Origin: JANNAV01 sp031384695
Lineage (GTDB): Bacteria; Pseudomonadota; Alphaproteobacteria; Rhodobacterales; Rhodobacteraceae
Length of the DNA stretch: 27,712 nucleotides
Direction: 5' to 3'
Assembly (NCBI GenBank): GCA_031384695.1
Contig: JANNAV010000302.1
Coordinates: forward strand, 1 to 27,712
Shown: positions 7,256 to 14,899 of the stretch, one piece after another
How the letters are laid out: the number at the start of each line of letters is the position of its first letter
How positions within the stretch are numbered: the stretch's first letter is position 1
Notes under the pieces: model-generated
The model's database searches: none
What the model saw: the letters and a program-made list of their open reading frames with translations, nothing else
Told to the model about the DNA's origin: nothing
Translations under genes and position numbers: made by a program

Positions 7256-7325
7256 GGGGGGTTCCTTGAATGGGGTGGGGTTCGGGATTTGCGGCCGGAC
7301 CTAAGGATTTGGGGTTTTCGCGCGG

Positions 7326-7378
7326 TGTCAAATTGGATTTGGTGGGAACAGCAGACTTGGCCCGGTGGCATATGTCAA
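7326..7378 (-). promoter_or_regulatory. Candidate promoter region of the RTX gene (two TTGACA hexamers)
   Basis: On the minus strand perfect TTGACA -35-like hexamers occur at 7373-7378 and 7326-7331, about 120 and 70 bases before the RTX start. Neither has a convincing TATAAT-like -10 at 16-18 bases; the second has ATCCTT at 17. They are candidates only. Confidence 0.3.
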
Positions 7379-7420
7379 GAACACTGTGCGCGGCGGCCGG
7401 ATTTGTGCGGCCCGCCATGC

Positions 7421-7449
7421 GAAAACCGCGCCGGGTTGCCCCGGCGCGG
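7421..7449 (-). terminator. Terminator of the rpsF-rpsR-rplI operon
   Basis: CCGCGCCGGG (7426-7435) and CCCGGCGCGG (7440-7449) form a perfect 10-base stem over a 4-base loop. On the minus strand it is followed by TTTTC; on the plus strand the flank is ATTTTATC, so it could act both ways. It lies 26 bases beyond the rplI stop. Confidence 0.8.
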
Positions 7450-7475
7450 ATTTTATCTGCATCAAACCGGCAAGC

Positions 7476-8060
7476 TCAGTCGCGGGTCAGGTCCGCGCCG
7501 TCCTGAGCTGCGCCCATGTCGCTGAACAACTCGGCGATTTCGAACTCGGCTTCGGCTTCGGCTTCGGCGGCCAGCGCCTGGATCGACTTGCCCGAGGCTT
7601 GCAGGGCGGCTTCTTCCACCGAGCGGGCGACGTTCATGCTGATCTTGGCGGTGACCTCGGGGTGCAGCACCACCGAGACCGAATGGATGCCCAGCTCCTT
7701 GATCGGACGGTCCAGCACGACCTGCCCACGGTGCACGGTGAAACCGGCCTCGGTGGCAGCTTCTGCCGCATCGCGGGTGGTGACCGAGCCGTAAAGCGCA
7801 CCCGAATCGGAGGCGGAGCGGATCACCACGAACACCTGACCATCGAGGGTGGCACCGATGGCCTCGGCCTCCTGGCGCGACTCGAGGTTGGTGGTTTCCA
7901 GCTGCACCTTGCGGTGCTCGAAGGATTTGACGTTGGCGGCATTCGCGCGCAGAGCCTTGCCTTGCGGCAAGAGGTAGTTGCGGCCGTAGCCGTCCTTGAC
8001 GTTGACGACTTCGCCCATCTGGCCAAGCTTGGCCACGCGCTGAAGGAGGATGACTTGCAT
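7476..8060 (-). CDS. rplI: 50S ribosomal protein L9
   Basis: A 194-residue L9. The N-terminal domain has the conserved MQVILLQRVAKLGQMGEVV and the signature GYGRNYLLPQGKA. A long connecting helix follows, then the C-terminal rRNA-binding domain (VTTRDAAEAATEAGF, then LHPEV near 153). After about residue 150 there is an acidic, Ala/Glu-rich tail absent from the 149-residue E. coli protein but usual, as I recall, in Rhodobacterales. An AAGGAG ribosome binding site precedes the ATG. It is the last gene of the rpsF-rpsR-rplI operon, 12 bases after rpsR, and a strong terminator follows. Confidence 0.98.
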   Translation of the reverse strand: MQVILLQRVAKLGQMGEVVNVKDGYGRNYLLPQGKALRANAANVKSFEHRKVQLETTNLESRQEAEAIGATLDGQVFVVIRSASDSGALYGSVTTRDAAEAATEAGFTVHRGQVVLDRPIKELGIHSVSVVLHPEVTAKISMNVARSVEEAALQASGKSIQALAAEAEAEAEFEIAELFSDMGAAQDGADLTRD

Positions 8061-8072
8061 GTCGGTTGCTCC

Positions 8073-8300
8073 TTATTTCACGGCATAGGGCAGCAGGGCG
8101 AGGAAGCGGGCGCGTTTGATGGCCGTGGCCAGTTCACGCTGCTTTTTCGCACAGACTGCGGTGATACGGGAGGGTACGATCTTGCCACGCTCGGAGATGT
8201 AGCGTTGCAGGGTGCGGGTGTCTTTGTAGTCGATGGCCGGTGCATTGTCGCCCGAGAAGGGGCAGACCTTGCGGCGGCGGAAAAACGGTTTGTTCGCCAT
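8073..8300 (-). CDS. rpsR: 30S ribosomal protein S18
   Basis: A 75-residue S18, full length for the family. The basic N-terminus MANKPFFRRRKVCPFSGDN and the core DYKDTRTLQRYISERGKI and ARFLALLPY are diagnostic. S18 forms a heterodimer with S6 on the central domain of 16S rRNA, and the two genes are adjacent here, 23 bases apart. An AAGGA ribosome binding site lies in that gap. Confidence 0.98.
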   Translation of the reverse strand: MANKPFFRRRKVCPFSGDNAPAIDYKDTRTLQRYISERGKIVPSRITAVCAKKQRELATAIKRARFLALLPYAVK

Positions 8301-8323
8301 TTGGATGGTCCTTTCCTATCTGA

Positions 8324-8785
8324 TCAACGACGCGGTGCGCCAGAGAAGCCGCCACGGTCACCGCCACGGTCGCCACCCCGGTCGGGCCGGTCACCGAACG
8401 AGGGCCGCTCGCGGCGTTCACCGCCAAAGCCGCCTTCGGGACGATCGCCGCGTTCGCGGTCATCGCGTTTCTGCATCTGGACCGAGGGGCCCTCGACATG
8501 GGCATCGACTTTGATGGTCAGAATGCGCATCACATCATCGTGCAGCCGCATCAGGCGTTCCATTTCCTGAATCGCCGCCGAGGGGGCATCCGATTTCATC
8601 AGGGCATAGTGGCCCTTGCGGTTCTTGTTGATCTTGTAGGCCATCGTCTTGACGCCCCAGTATTCGTGCTCGACGATCTTACCGCCGTTGTCAGCAACCA
8701 CTGTGGAGAAGTGTTCGATAAGGGCCTCGGCCTGCACGTTGGAAAGATCCTGACGTGCGATCATGACATGCTCGTAAAGCGGCAT
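8324..8785 (-). CDS. rpsF: 30S ribosomal protein S6
   Basis: A 153-residue S6. The folded domain (about 1-100) starts MPLYEHVMIARQDLS and contains YWGVKTMAYKINKNRKGHY and RLMRLHDDVMRILT. From about 105 to the end comes a low-complexity tail rich in Gly, Arg and Asp (repeats such as RGGDRGGDRGGF), as in other alphaproteobacterial S6 proteins. The frame is open a further 29 codons upstream, but the ATG at 8785 is chosen: it gives the family start and has GGAG seven to eight bases ahead. It is the first gene of the S6-S18-L9 operon, with a promoter and leader hairpin upstream. Confidence 0.97.
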   Translation of the reverse strand: MPLYEHVMIARQDLSNVQAEALIEHFSTVVADNGGKIVEHEYWGVKTMAYKINKNRKGHYALMKSDAPSAAIQEMERLMRLHDDVMRILTIKVDAHVEGPSVQMQKRDDRERGDRPEGGFGGERRERPSFGDRPDRGGDRGGDRGGFSGAPRR

Positions 8786-8819
8786 GTGTGCTCCGATCTG
8801 TTCTGAGGCGCATTTCATA

Positions 8820-8850
8820 GGACGGGCCAAATCCTTGCTGCGGCCCGTCC
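8820..8850 (-). promoter_or_regulatory. Leader hairpin upstream of rpsF (possible S6:S18 autoregulatory structure)
   Basis: In the 5' leader of the operon GGACGGGCC and GGCCCGTCC (8842-8850 and 8820-8828) form a perfect 9-base stem around a 13-base loop (GCAGCAAGGATTT on the minus strand). It ends 35 bases before the rpsF start. Leaders of rpsF operons in many bacteria bind the S6:S18 dimer for feedback control. The hairpin is in the right place, but I cannot show that it matches the known motif. Confidence 0.45.
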
Positions 8851-8895
8851 ACGAGAGGCTGCGCCGGTTCATGGGTATGCAACAAGGATTGCGCT

Positions 8896-8923
8896 TTATA
8901 CAGGCGGCGGCCGGGGATGCAAG
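8896..8923 (-). promoter_or_regulatory. Sigma-70-type promoter of the rpsF operon
   Basis: On the minus strand TTGCAT (8918-8923) and TATAAA (8896-8901) are separated by 16 bases. Transcription would start near 8889, giving a leader of about 100 bases that contains the hairpin at 8820-8850. This is the best-looking housekeeping promoter in the window and fits a ribosomal protein operon. Confidence 0.65.
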
Positions 8924-8950
8924 GGGGTGGCGTCAGACTGGTTCCTGGTT

Positions 8951-9436
8951 TCAGACGGGGCCGTGGAAGGTATCGGCTTGCCAGAGGTTGAAGGCGGCGG
9001 GGCTGCGGGCCGAGAAAAGCAGGCGTTGCCAGGCGAGTGCTTCGTGCGCGACGATGCCCAGTTCCCAGACGCAAAAGGTGGGGCGGGGGGCGCCTGTGGC
9101 GGGGTAGGCGGGGGGGAAGGGCGCGAAATCATTGAACCCTGTGTCAAGGTAGTGCACCGCCTGCCAAAGCTCGTTGTTGCCAAGCCAGAGGTTGATCAGC
9201 AGGAAATGAAAGCTGATGCCGCAGCGGTGGGTGATGGCGAAGCCATGGTGCGCGGGTTGGGTGGCGGCGAGGCGCATCGTGGCGGTGCGGGCCAGATCGC
9301 GGATCTCAGGCGAAACCGGCAAGCCCGGCTCTTCAAGGTCATACCATTTGAGCGTGACGCCCGTGCCGCACAAGACCGTGCCGGGGCGGGCGGTTTTGGC
9401 GCGGTGGTGGTAGGCGGAAGCGAGGGCATCTTGCAT
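8951..9436 (-). CDS. Conserved-looking hypothetical protein downstream of the phosphoethanolamine transferase gene
   Basis: A 161-residue protein of no family I recognise. It has no signal peptide or obvious membrane segment. It is rich in Trp and His in its second half: residues HRCGISFHFLLINLWLGNNE, then a WQAVHYLD segment and FCVWELGIVAHEALAWQRLL. That gives a compact mixed hydrophobic protein that could be an enzyme or binding fold. The ATG at 9436 is preferred to a TTG twelve codons upstream; neither has a strong ribosome binding site. It lies 52 bases behind the phosphoethanolamine transferase gene on the same strand and may be co-transcribed, but nothing in the sequence links their functions. 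Codon use is typical of the window, which supports a real gene. Confidence 0.75.
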   Translation of the reverse strand: MQDALASAYHHRAKTARPGTVLCGTGVTLKWYDLEEPGLPVSPEIRDLARTATMRLAATQPAHHGFAITHRCGISFHFLLINLWLGNNELWQAVHYLDTGFNDFAPFPPAYPATGAPRPTFCVWELGIVAHEALAWQRLLFSARSPAAFNLWQADTFHGPV

Positions 9437-9488
9437 GGCCGCGACCCTAAGGGCAGGCAGAATAGCGGTCAAGCGCCCGCCGCCCCCG

Positions 9489-11117
9489 TCAGGGCGCCCG
9501 GCAGGTTGCCGTGAAGTCGAGGGCAGGCTGGCGGACCGTGGTTTCTATTCCGGCCATGCCAAGGACGGTGTGGAAGTAGTTGTCATGGCTTAGCGGATCA
9601 CCGGCTTTGGCGTCGATACAGGCCTGATCAAGCCCGAAGGCGGTTTTGTAGCTTTCCGAAAACCACGTCAGCATCGGGATGTGGGTTTGTTCGGACGGCG
9701 CCAGCCAATAGGGGGCGCCATGCAGATAGAGGCCACCCTCGCCCAGCGATTCGCCGTGATCGGAGGCGTAGATCAGCGAGGTGATCAGGTGATCTTGCGC
9801 GCCGAGCATGTCAATCACCGAGGCCAGAAAGAAATCGGTATAGGCGATGGTGTTGTCGTAGGCGTTGATGATTTCCTGCGGCGTGCAATCGCCGAAGGCC
9901 GCCGATTGGCAGGCGGGGGCGAAGGGTTCGAAATCGGGGGGGTAGCGCAGGTAATAGGCGGGGCCGTGGCTGCCCATCTGGTGCAGGATGATCACGGTAT
10001 CCTCGGTGGTTTCGGCTAGCATCTTGCGCAGGGGTTTGAAGGCGATGCTGTCTTCGCATTCGCCTTTGGCGCAGGATTCCGGATCATCCATCTGGTAAAG
10101 CAGGGTGGTGGGCACCCGGTCGGCCACGCCAAGATGGCCGCCGTCATTGTCGAACCAATGCACCTTGATGCCCGCATGCATCACCACATCCATCAGGTTT
10201 TCCTGCGATATTCCGCCCTGATAGGAATAGGTGTCGCGGGTGAAAGCGGAAAACATGCAAGGCAGCGAGACGGCGGTGGCGGTGCCGCAACTGGAGACAT
10301 TGGTGAAGTAAGTGATCGGGCGGGTGGCAAGTTCGGGGTTGGTGGGGCGGGCGTAGCCTTGCAGGCTGAAGCTTGCGGCGCGCGAGGTTTCGCCTGCGAT
10401 CACGATGGTGACCACGGGTTTGCCGGCTTTGCGCAGGCGGGGGCCTTTGGTGGCATCGGTGCCGTAGGGGGCCAGCACCACGTTGCGCGCGCGCAGGCGC
10501 ATTTTGGCATAGCTGAAGGTGCCGGCCAGCGGTGCGCCGGGTTGCAGCGCCCAATGCAGATCGCGGTGATCGTGGATGACAGCGGAATAGGTGCGGAAAT
10601 CGGAGTAAAGCAGCGCCAGAAACAGCACGAACGCGCCAATCGTGGTGCCAACCCACAGCGCCAGTTTGCGCCAGAGGCCACGCGGGCGGCGCAGGCGCGG
10701 CCAGAACACCAGCAGGGCGGGCAGAATCCCGGTCAGAAAAAGCTGTTTCAGCAGATCGGAACTGATCAGGTGTTTGGTTTGGGTCCACTCGGAATCGAAG
10801 GTGTTCTGGATCATGTCACGGTCCATCGTGGCACCCAGAGTGTCTTGGTAATAAGAGGTGATCGCGGTGAGGATCAGCAGCCCGGCCACCACCGGTTTCT
10901 CGAGCCCGGGGACAGAGAGCAGCGCCAGACTGAACAGGATGGTGGAAAAGCCGATGGCGCTGAACACGGTCAGGCCCAACGGGTTGCCGGCAAAGACTGT
11001 GGCGGCGCGGGCGAAGAAGGTGGCGTTGCCGGTGGCCAGCATGAAGGCCGCGGCCGCAAGCAACAGGATCAGCACCGAGATGGTCGGGCGGCGCGACGGG
11101 GTGGTGAGGGTGGCCAA
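9489..11117 (-). CDS. eptA: Phosphoethanolamine transferase (EptA/MCR-like, sulfatase superfamily)
   Basis: An inner-membrane enzyme that moves phosphoethanolamine from phosphatidylethanolamine onto lipid A or a related surface glycan. The N-terminal third has about five hydrophobic segments. The periplasmic alkaline-phosphatase-fold domain begins near residue 230 with VVTIVIAGETSRAASFSLQG, where E243 is a metal ligand and T244 the nucleophile (numbering from the start used here). It continues through SCGTATAVSLPCMFSAF and YASDHGESLGEGGLYLHGAP, which supply further metal ligands and paired cysteines. Length (542) is normal. The frame opens with a TTG at 11144, but the TTG at 11117 is chosen because GGAG lies seven bases ahead of it and it removes nine atypical residues. 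Such enzymes lower the negative surface charge and can reduce polymyxin binding. Confidence 0.92.
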   Translation of the reverse strand: MATLTTPSRRPTISVLILLLAAAAFMLATGNATFFARAATVFAGNPLGLTVFSAIGFSTILFSLALLSVPGLEKPVVAGLLILTAITSYYQDTLGATMDRDMIQNTFDSEWTQTKHLISSDLLKQLFLTGILPALLVFWPRLRRPRGLWRKLALWVGTTIGAFVLFLALLYSDFRTYSAVIHDHRDLHWALQPGAPLAGTFSYAKMRLRARNVVLAPYGTDATKGPRLRKAGKPVVTIVIAGETSRAASFSLQGYARPTNPELATRPITYFTNVSSCGTATAVSLPCMFSAFTRDTYSYQGGISQENLMDVVMHAGIKVHWFDNDGGHLGVADRVPTTLLYQMDDPESCAKGECEDSIAFKPLRKMLAETTEDTVIILHQMGSHGPAYYLRYPPDFEPFAPACQSAAFGDCTPQEIINAYDNTIAYTDFFLASVIDMLGAQDHLITSLIYASDHGESLGEGGLYLHGAPYWLAPSEQTHIPMLTWFSESYKTAFGLDQACIDAKAGDPLSHDNYFHTVLGMAGIETTVRQPALDFTATCRAP

Positions 11118-11572
11118 GGTGACGCTCCGTGACGGGTGAGGCAATGCGGGTTGGTGCGTGACTTCTGGCTGATGGCGGCACGTTAGAGGAGGGTGGCAGT
11201 GAGATCAAGCTGGCGGAAGGTGGGCTTGGTGCTGCGCGCGGGTTTTTATCTGCGCCAGAGATGTTTGGCAGTGCGATGGCGAGCGGTGTTGGCTTCGCAG
11301 GGGTTGAAGATGACATCCGGCGCTTTGCCGATATCGTTCGGAGACCGGGGGCGGGACGCCGTTGGCCAGGGAATTGTCGGCAATCCTTGATGTGGGGGCA
11401 AATCAGGCAGGTGCAGCCGCCGGGGCGAAGGCCGCTTGTTTGATTGAGATCAGGTCCGGCACGAGAAACAGCGGGAGTTTACCGGTCAAGCTGCCTGCCG
11501 CGCGAATGCTACAGGCCCCGAACGGTTCGGGGCCTGTTGTCATGTTGGGCGCCGGACCAGATGCAATGCGCT
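11118..11572. other. Intergenic region between ctaD and eptA, no gene seen
   Basis: About 455 bases separate the ctaD stop from the eptA start, both on the minus strand. No ORF has family support: plus-strand frames here are short and lack ribosome binding sites. The stretch holds the ctaD 3' hairpin (11511-11537) and presumably the eptA promoter, although no convincing -35/-10 pair was found. Confidence 0.6.
11511..11537 (-). terminator. Strong hairpin after ctaD, probable terminator
   Basis: ACAGGCCCCGAAC (11511-11523) and GTTCGGGGCCTGT (11525-11537) are perfect complements, a 12-13 base stem with a minimal loop. It lies 36 bases beyond the ctaD stop. There is no T run on either side, so termination may be intrinsic but weak, or the hairpin may mainly protect the mRNA 3' end. 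Confidence 0.65.
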
Positions 11573-13243
11573 CTAATGCGCGTGGCTGTGATCCCAGTCC
11601 TTGCGCTTTGGCAACTGCTCGAACGTATGTTCGGGCGGCGGGCAGGGCAGGGTCCATTCCAGCGTGTCGGCGTATTCGTTCCAGTAGTTGTTCACGGTGA
11701 TCTTGCGGCCATAGCGCAGGGTGTAGAACACGATGCCGAGGAAGAACACGAAGGAGGCAAAGGACAGGAAGGCCCCCATCGACGAGATCTTGTTCCAGAA
11801 GGCATAGGCCTCGGGATAGTCGATGTAGCGGCGCGGCATGCCCTGACGGCCAAGGAAGTGCTGCGGGAAGAAGGTGATGTTGGCACCGATGAACATCATC
11901 CAGAAGTGCAGCTTGCCCGCCCATTCCGGATACTCACGCCCCGACATCTTGCCGATCCAGAAGTAGACCCCCGCGAAGATGCCGAACACAGCCCCCAGCG
12001 ACATCACATAGTGGAAGTGGGCGATGACGTAATAGGTGTCGTGATAGGCGCGGTCGATGGGGGCCTGGGCCAGCACGATGCCGGTCACCCCGCCGAGGGT
12101 GAACAGGAACAGAAAGCCGAAGGCCCAGAGCATTGGCGTCTTGAAATCGATCGAGCCGCCCCACATGGTGGCGATCCAACTGAACACCTTGACGCCGGTC
12201 GGCACCGCAATGACCATGGTGGCGGTCATGAAATAGCTTTGCTGGGTCAGCGACATGCCGACGGTGTACATGTGGTGCGCCCAAACCACAAAGCCCAGCA
12301 CGCCGATGGCAACCATGGCATAGACCATCGGCAGATAGCCGAAGATCGGCTTTTTGGCGAAGGTGGCGATGACGTGGCTGATGATGCCGAAGGCCGGGAT
12401 GATGATGATATAGACCTCGGGATGACCGAAGAACCACAGGATGTGCTGATAAAGGATCGGATCACCGCCGCCCGAGGGCTGAAAGAAGGTGGTGCCGAAG
12501 TTGCGGTCGGTCAGCAGCATGGTGATGGCCCCGGCCAGCACCGGCAGCGCCAGCAGGATCAGCCAGGCGGTGACGAAGATCGACCAGGCGAACAGCGGCA
12601 CCTTGTGCAGCGTCATCCCCGGCGTGCGCATGTTGAGGAAGGTGGTGATCATGTTGATCGCCCCCAGAATCGACGAGGCGCCCGAAAGGTGGACCGCGAA
12701 AATCGCAAGGTCCATCGAATAGCCCTCTTCGCCGGTGGACAGCGGCGGATAGAGCACCCAGCCCACGCCCGACCCCATCTGGCCGTTGCCGCCGGGTGAG
12801 AACACCGAGGCGATAGCGAGCGAGGTGCCCGCGATGAACATCCAGAAGCTGAGGTTGTTCATCCGTGGGAAGGCCATGTCGGGTGCGCCGATGTGCAATG
12901 GCATGAAGTAATTGCCGAAGCCGCCAAAGAGCGCGGGGATCACCACGAAGAACATCATCAGGATGCCGTGGGCCGTGACCATCACGTTCCAGACATGGCC
13001 GTTCGGCGTACATTCGCGGGCGGCATCGGCCACAAAGCGCGCACCTTCGAGGCACATGTACTGCACACCGGGGTTCATCAGCTCCATCCGCATGTAGAGC
13101 GTGAAGATCACCGAGATCAGGCCGACAAAACCACCGCTGAACAGGTAGAGGATGCCGATGTCTTTGTGGTTGGTGGACATGAACCAGCGGGTGAAAAAGC
13201 CGCGCTGGTCTGTGTCGTGGCCATGGATGGCTGCGTCGGCCAT
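11573..13243 (-). CDS. ctaD: Cytochrome c oxidase (aa3 type) subunit I
   Basis: The 556-residue catalytic subunit of the terminal oxidase, with 12 membrane helices, holding heme a, heme a3 and CuB. Ligands and channels are all present: H92 and H411 (heme a), H409 (heme a3), H274, H323 and H324 (CuB), and Y278 cross-linked to H274. D122 and E276 mark the D channel and K352 the K channel. Each number is ten lower than the R. sphaeroides residue, and the protein reads very like that CtaD, including the ending AHAH. The ATG at 13243 is chosen over 13249 because GGGAG is six bases from it but touches the other. The subunit II and III genes are not here; ctaD commonly stands apart in Rhodobacterales. 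Confidence 0.98.
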   Translation of the reverse strand: MADAAIHGHDTDQRGFFTRWFMSTNHKDIGILYLFSGGFVGLISVIFTLYMRMELMNPGVQYMCLEGARFVADAARECTPNGHVWNVMVTAHGILMMFFVVIPALFGGFGNYFMPLHIGAPDMAFPRMNNLSFWMFIAGTSLAIASVFSPGGNGQMGSGVGWVLYPPLSTGEEGYSMDLAIFAVHLSGASSILGAINMITTFLNMRTPGMTLHKVPLFAWSIFVTAWLILLALPVLAGAITMLLTDRNFGTTFFQPSGGGDPILYQHILWFFGHPEVYIIIIPAFGIISHVIATFAKKPIFGYLPMVYAMVAIGVLGFVVWAHHMYTVGMSLTQQSYFMTATMVIAVPTGVKVFSWIATMWGGSIDFKTPMLWAFGFLFLFTLGGVTGIVLAQAPIDRAYHDTYYVIAHFHYVMSLGAVFGIFAGVYFWIGKMSGREYPEWAGKLHFWMMFIGANITFFPQHFLGRQGMPRRYIDYPEAYAFWNKISSMGAFLSFASFVFFLGIVFYTLRYGRKITVNNYWNEYADTLEWTLPCPPPEHTFEQLPKRKDWDHSHAH

Positions 13244-13472
13244 TGGCATCTCCCGTTGTTAGGTCATTCGGATGCGCGCGGGACGGTGCCCTTGCGCGTT
13301 TGTATTGGTCTTAGTGGGGCGGGGCAGCCTCGGCAATGTCTGACTTTGTCGCAGTTGGATAAAAACGCGGTTAATGTGGCCGGATGCCCGCCAGGTTGCC
13401 GCATCGGTGGAAAATGTGGCAGAGGCGGTCGCGATATCTGCGCCGGGCCGGGCCGGTATGCCGGGCAGTTCC

Positions 13473-13501
13473 GCTTGCCGCAGGGCTGCTTGCCGCAGGG
13501 C
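13473..13501. repeat. 14-base direct repeat after the arsR-type gene
   Basis: GCTTGCCGCAGGGC occurs at 13473-13486 and 13488-13501, one base apart, immediately beyond the stop of the minus-strand regulator gene. It lies in the roughly 265-base gap that must also hold the ctaD promoter, for which no clear boxes were found. Confidence 0.7.
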
Positions 13502-13508
13502 GGAGGTA

Positions 13509-14219
13509 TCACGCTTGCGCCAGAAAACTGCCGCCATCCGAACCGCCAAAACTTGCCGCAAACGCTGCCAGGCCAGCCGGGCTGAACCGCACGGCGCGGC
13601 TGTCCGTGACACGCAGGGCCCAGCCTTTGGCGCAGATGGTTTCCAGCAAAGCCTGCCCCAGCGACCCCGCAAGATGCGCGCGCCGCGCACTCCAATCCAG
13701 ACAGCTGCGGCATAGCGGCCGGCGGCTGCGCGCCAACCCCGGCAGATCTATGCCAAAACCGGTGAAAAATTCCGCCCCTGCCGGGGAGGGGGCAAGGTCT
13801 TCGCCCACCCCGATCAAAAACCCGTGCGCCAAAAGGCTGTCCAGCATCTGCACGCCCATATCGCCCGCAAGATGGTTGTAACACTGCCGCGCCTGCCGCA
13901 GGCCGGGGTCGCGCGGGCCGGGAGTGCGCCGCAGATGGCCTTGCCGGGCGGCAAGACCCATCAGCGCCTCGAGCGCTGCGGCCACATCGCCGTCTGTCAG
14001 GGTGAAATACTTGTGCCGCCCGGCCTTGCTGACCGCAATCAACCCCGCCTCCACCAGCTTGGCCAGATGGCTGCTGGCGGTTTGTGCCGCGATACCCGCC
14101 TCGGCCGCAAGCTCGGTTGCGGTCAGCGCCCGGCCTCCCATCAAAACCGTCAGCATGTTGGCCCGCCCCGGATCACCGATCAGGGCGGCAATGCGTGCGA
14201 TGTCAGGGCCTTCTTTCAT
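13509..14219 (-). CDS. ArsR-family transcriptional regulator with a C-terminal cysteine motif
   Basis: A 236-residue regulator, twice the size of simple ArsR proteins. The winged helix-turn-helix covers about 5-90: DPGRANMLTVLMGGRALTAT, then TELAAEAGIAAQTASSHLAK as recognition region, then the wing KAGRHKYFTLTD. The second half carries ARQCYNHLAGDMG (C113) and PLCRSCLDWSARRAHLAGSLG with C170-x-x-C173, a layout I recall from longer ArsR-type proteins of unknown ligand. The cysteines could bind metal or sense redox state. The plus-strand gene at 14427 is divergent and ctaD lies downstream on the same strand, so either could be a target, though no operator palindrome was identified. The start is the ATG at 14219. 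Confidence 0.88.
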   Translation of the reverse strand: MKEGPDIARIAALIGDPGRANMLTVLMGGRALTATELAAEAGIAAQTASSHLAKLVEAGLIAVSKAGRHKYFTLTDGDVAAALEALMGLAARQGHLRRTPGPRDPGLRQARQCYNHLAGDMGVQMLDSLLAHGFLIGVGEDLAPSPAGAEFFTGFGIDLPGLARSRRPLCRSCLDWSARRAHLAGSLGQALLETICAKGWALRVTDSRAVRFSPAGLAAFAASFGGSDGGSFLAQA

Positions 14220-14280
14220 ACTTCGATGGTGGCCGAATGATGGCGGGAGGTCAACCCTTGCTAGCGGCGCACCCGTTTTT

Positions 14281-14300
14281 TTCTTTGCTCAAATATCCAC
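14281..14300 (-). repeat. GTGGATATTTGAGCAAAGAA motif, copy 1
   Basis: On the minus strand this 20-base string is GTGGATATTTGAGCAAAGAA. A near copy in the opposite orientation lies at 22561-22584, differing by one extra G and one extra GCA. Both copies have a C-rich flank on the GTGG side. Similar GGGATATTT-containing strings recur at gene ends in Rhodobacteraceae to my recollection. The role is unknown. Confidence 0.55.
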
Positions 14301-14426
14301 CTTTGGGGGCAACGTTCAGTGGCTCGCCGCGTTTCATGTCATTATTGATTTGAATTCTTACAGGGCGCATGATGCAAAAACCGACACTCCAATTCGGGAG
14401 GTCGCTTATCAGTTATGGAGGCTGAA

Positions 14427-14855
14427 ATGGGTTTAACCAGATTATTGGCTGCAGGACTTCTAGGCGCGACACTGTTGATCGGTACATCGGACATCTCTGA
14501 AGCGAAAGTAACCGCAAAGCAGATTGAAAAGGCGGCAAGCGTCGCCGAAATTATCGCGCTTGGTGCAACCAAACTTACCTCGGGACAGTTCAAATCGATG
14601 GTCGTCGACAAAAAGATGTCGGGCCAAGGCTGGAGCTGGATCATCGACTCCAACGGAACAACGAGTTCTGCGTCAACTGACGGTTCATGGAAAGAAGACA
14701 ACGTTCCTTGGAACATGAAGGGCGATGCCTATTGTACGAAAATTGAAGGCAAGACGGCCTGCCGGGACGTATATGTGGTTGGCGGCTATATGCGGATGTC
14801 AAACAAGGCCGATCCGGCAATGCTGTCCAGTTGGACTGTGAAACTTCCAAAATAA
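14427..14855 (+). CDS. Small exported protein of unknown function, low GC
   Basis: A 142-residue protein with a clear signal peptide: MGLTRLLAAGLLGATLLIGT, then cleavage likely after S-E-A at residue 26. The mature part has a GQGWSWIIDSNG segment (67-77), STDGSWKEDNVPWNMKGDAY (83-102) and two cysteines (C103, C112) that could form a periplasmic disulfide. The pattern is reminiscent of small secreted DUF995-type proteins, but I cannot confirm that. The ATG at 14427 is chosen over 14415 because GGAGG lies five bases upstream of it. Hand counts of sample lines give about 50 percent GC, against roughly 65-70 percent in neighbours, which suggests recent acquisition or relaxed selection. It is a single-gene unit, with a hairpin right after the stop. 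Confidence 0.82.
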   Translation: MGLTRLLAAGLLGATLLIGTSDISEAKVTAKQIEKAASVAEIIALGATKLTSGQFKSMVVDKKMSGQGWSWIIDSNGTTSSASTDGSWKEDNVPWNMKGDAYCTKIEGKTACRDVYVVGGYMRMSNKADPAMLSSWTVKLPK

Positions 14856-14865
14856 GATGCTTAAA

Positions 14866-14899
14866 CAATGGCATGGTAATATGTTGTTCCATGCCATTG
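14866..14899 (+). terminator. Hairpin terminator after the small exported protein gene
   Basis: CAATGGCATGG (14866-14876) pairs perfectly with CCATGCCATTG (14889-14899) over a 12-base loop, and ATCGCAAATTTT follows. It starts 11 bases after the stop codon. Confidence 0.7.

Noticed and set aside
5831..7525. Plus-strand frames (5831-6571, 6647-7525) opposite the smaller RTX gene
   Set aside because: The same RTX-derived Val/Ile/Ala pattern in antisense, without ribosome binding sites.
10134..11132. 332-codon plus-strand frame opposite eptA
   Set aside because: It overlaps the catalytic and membrane parts of the transferase gene in antisense, with no recognisable domain.
11261..11443. Short plus-strand frames in the ctaD-eptA gap as a small gene or gene remnant
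   Set aside because: They are out of step with each other, have no ribosome binding site, and give no recognisable motif.
11444..12799. 451-codon plus-strand frame opposite ctaD
   Set aside because: It is the mirror of a highly conserved oxidase gene and has the His/Glu/Gly-rich composition of an antisense frame.
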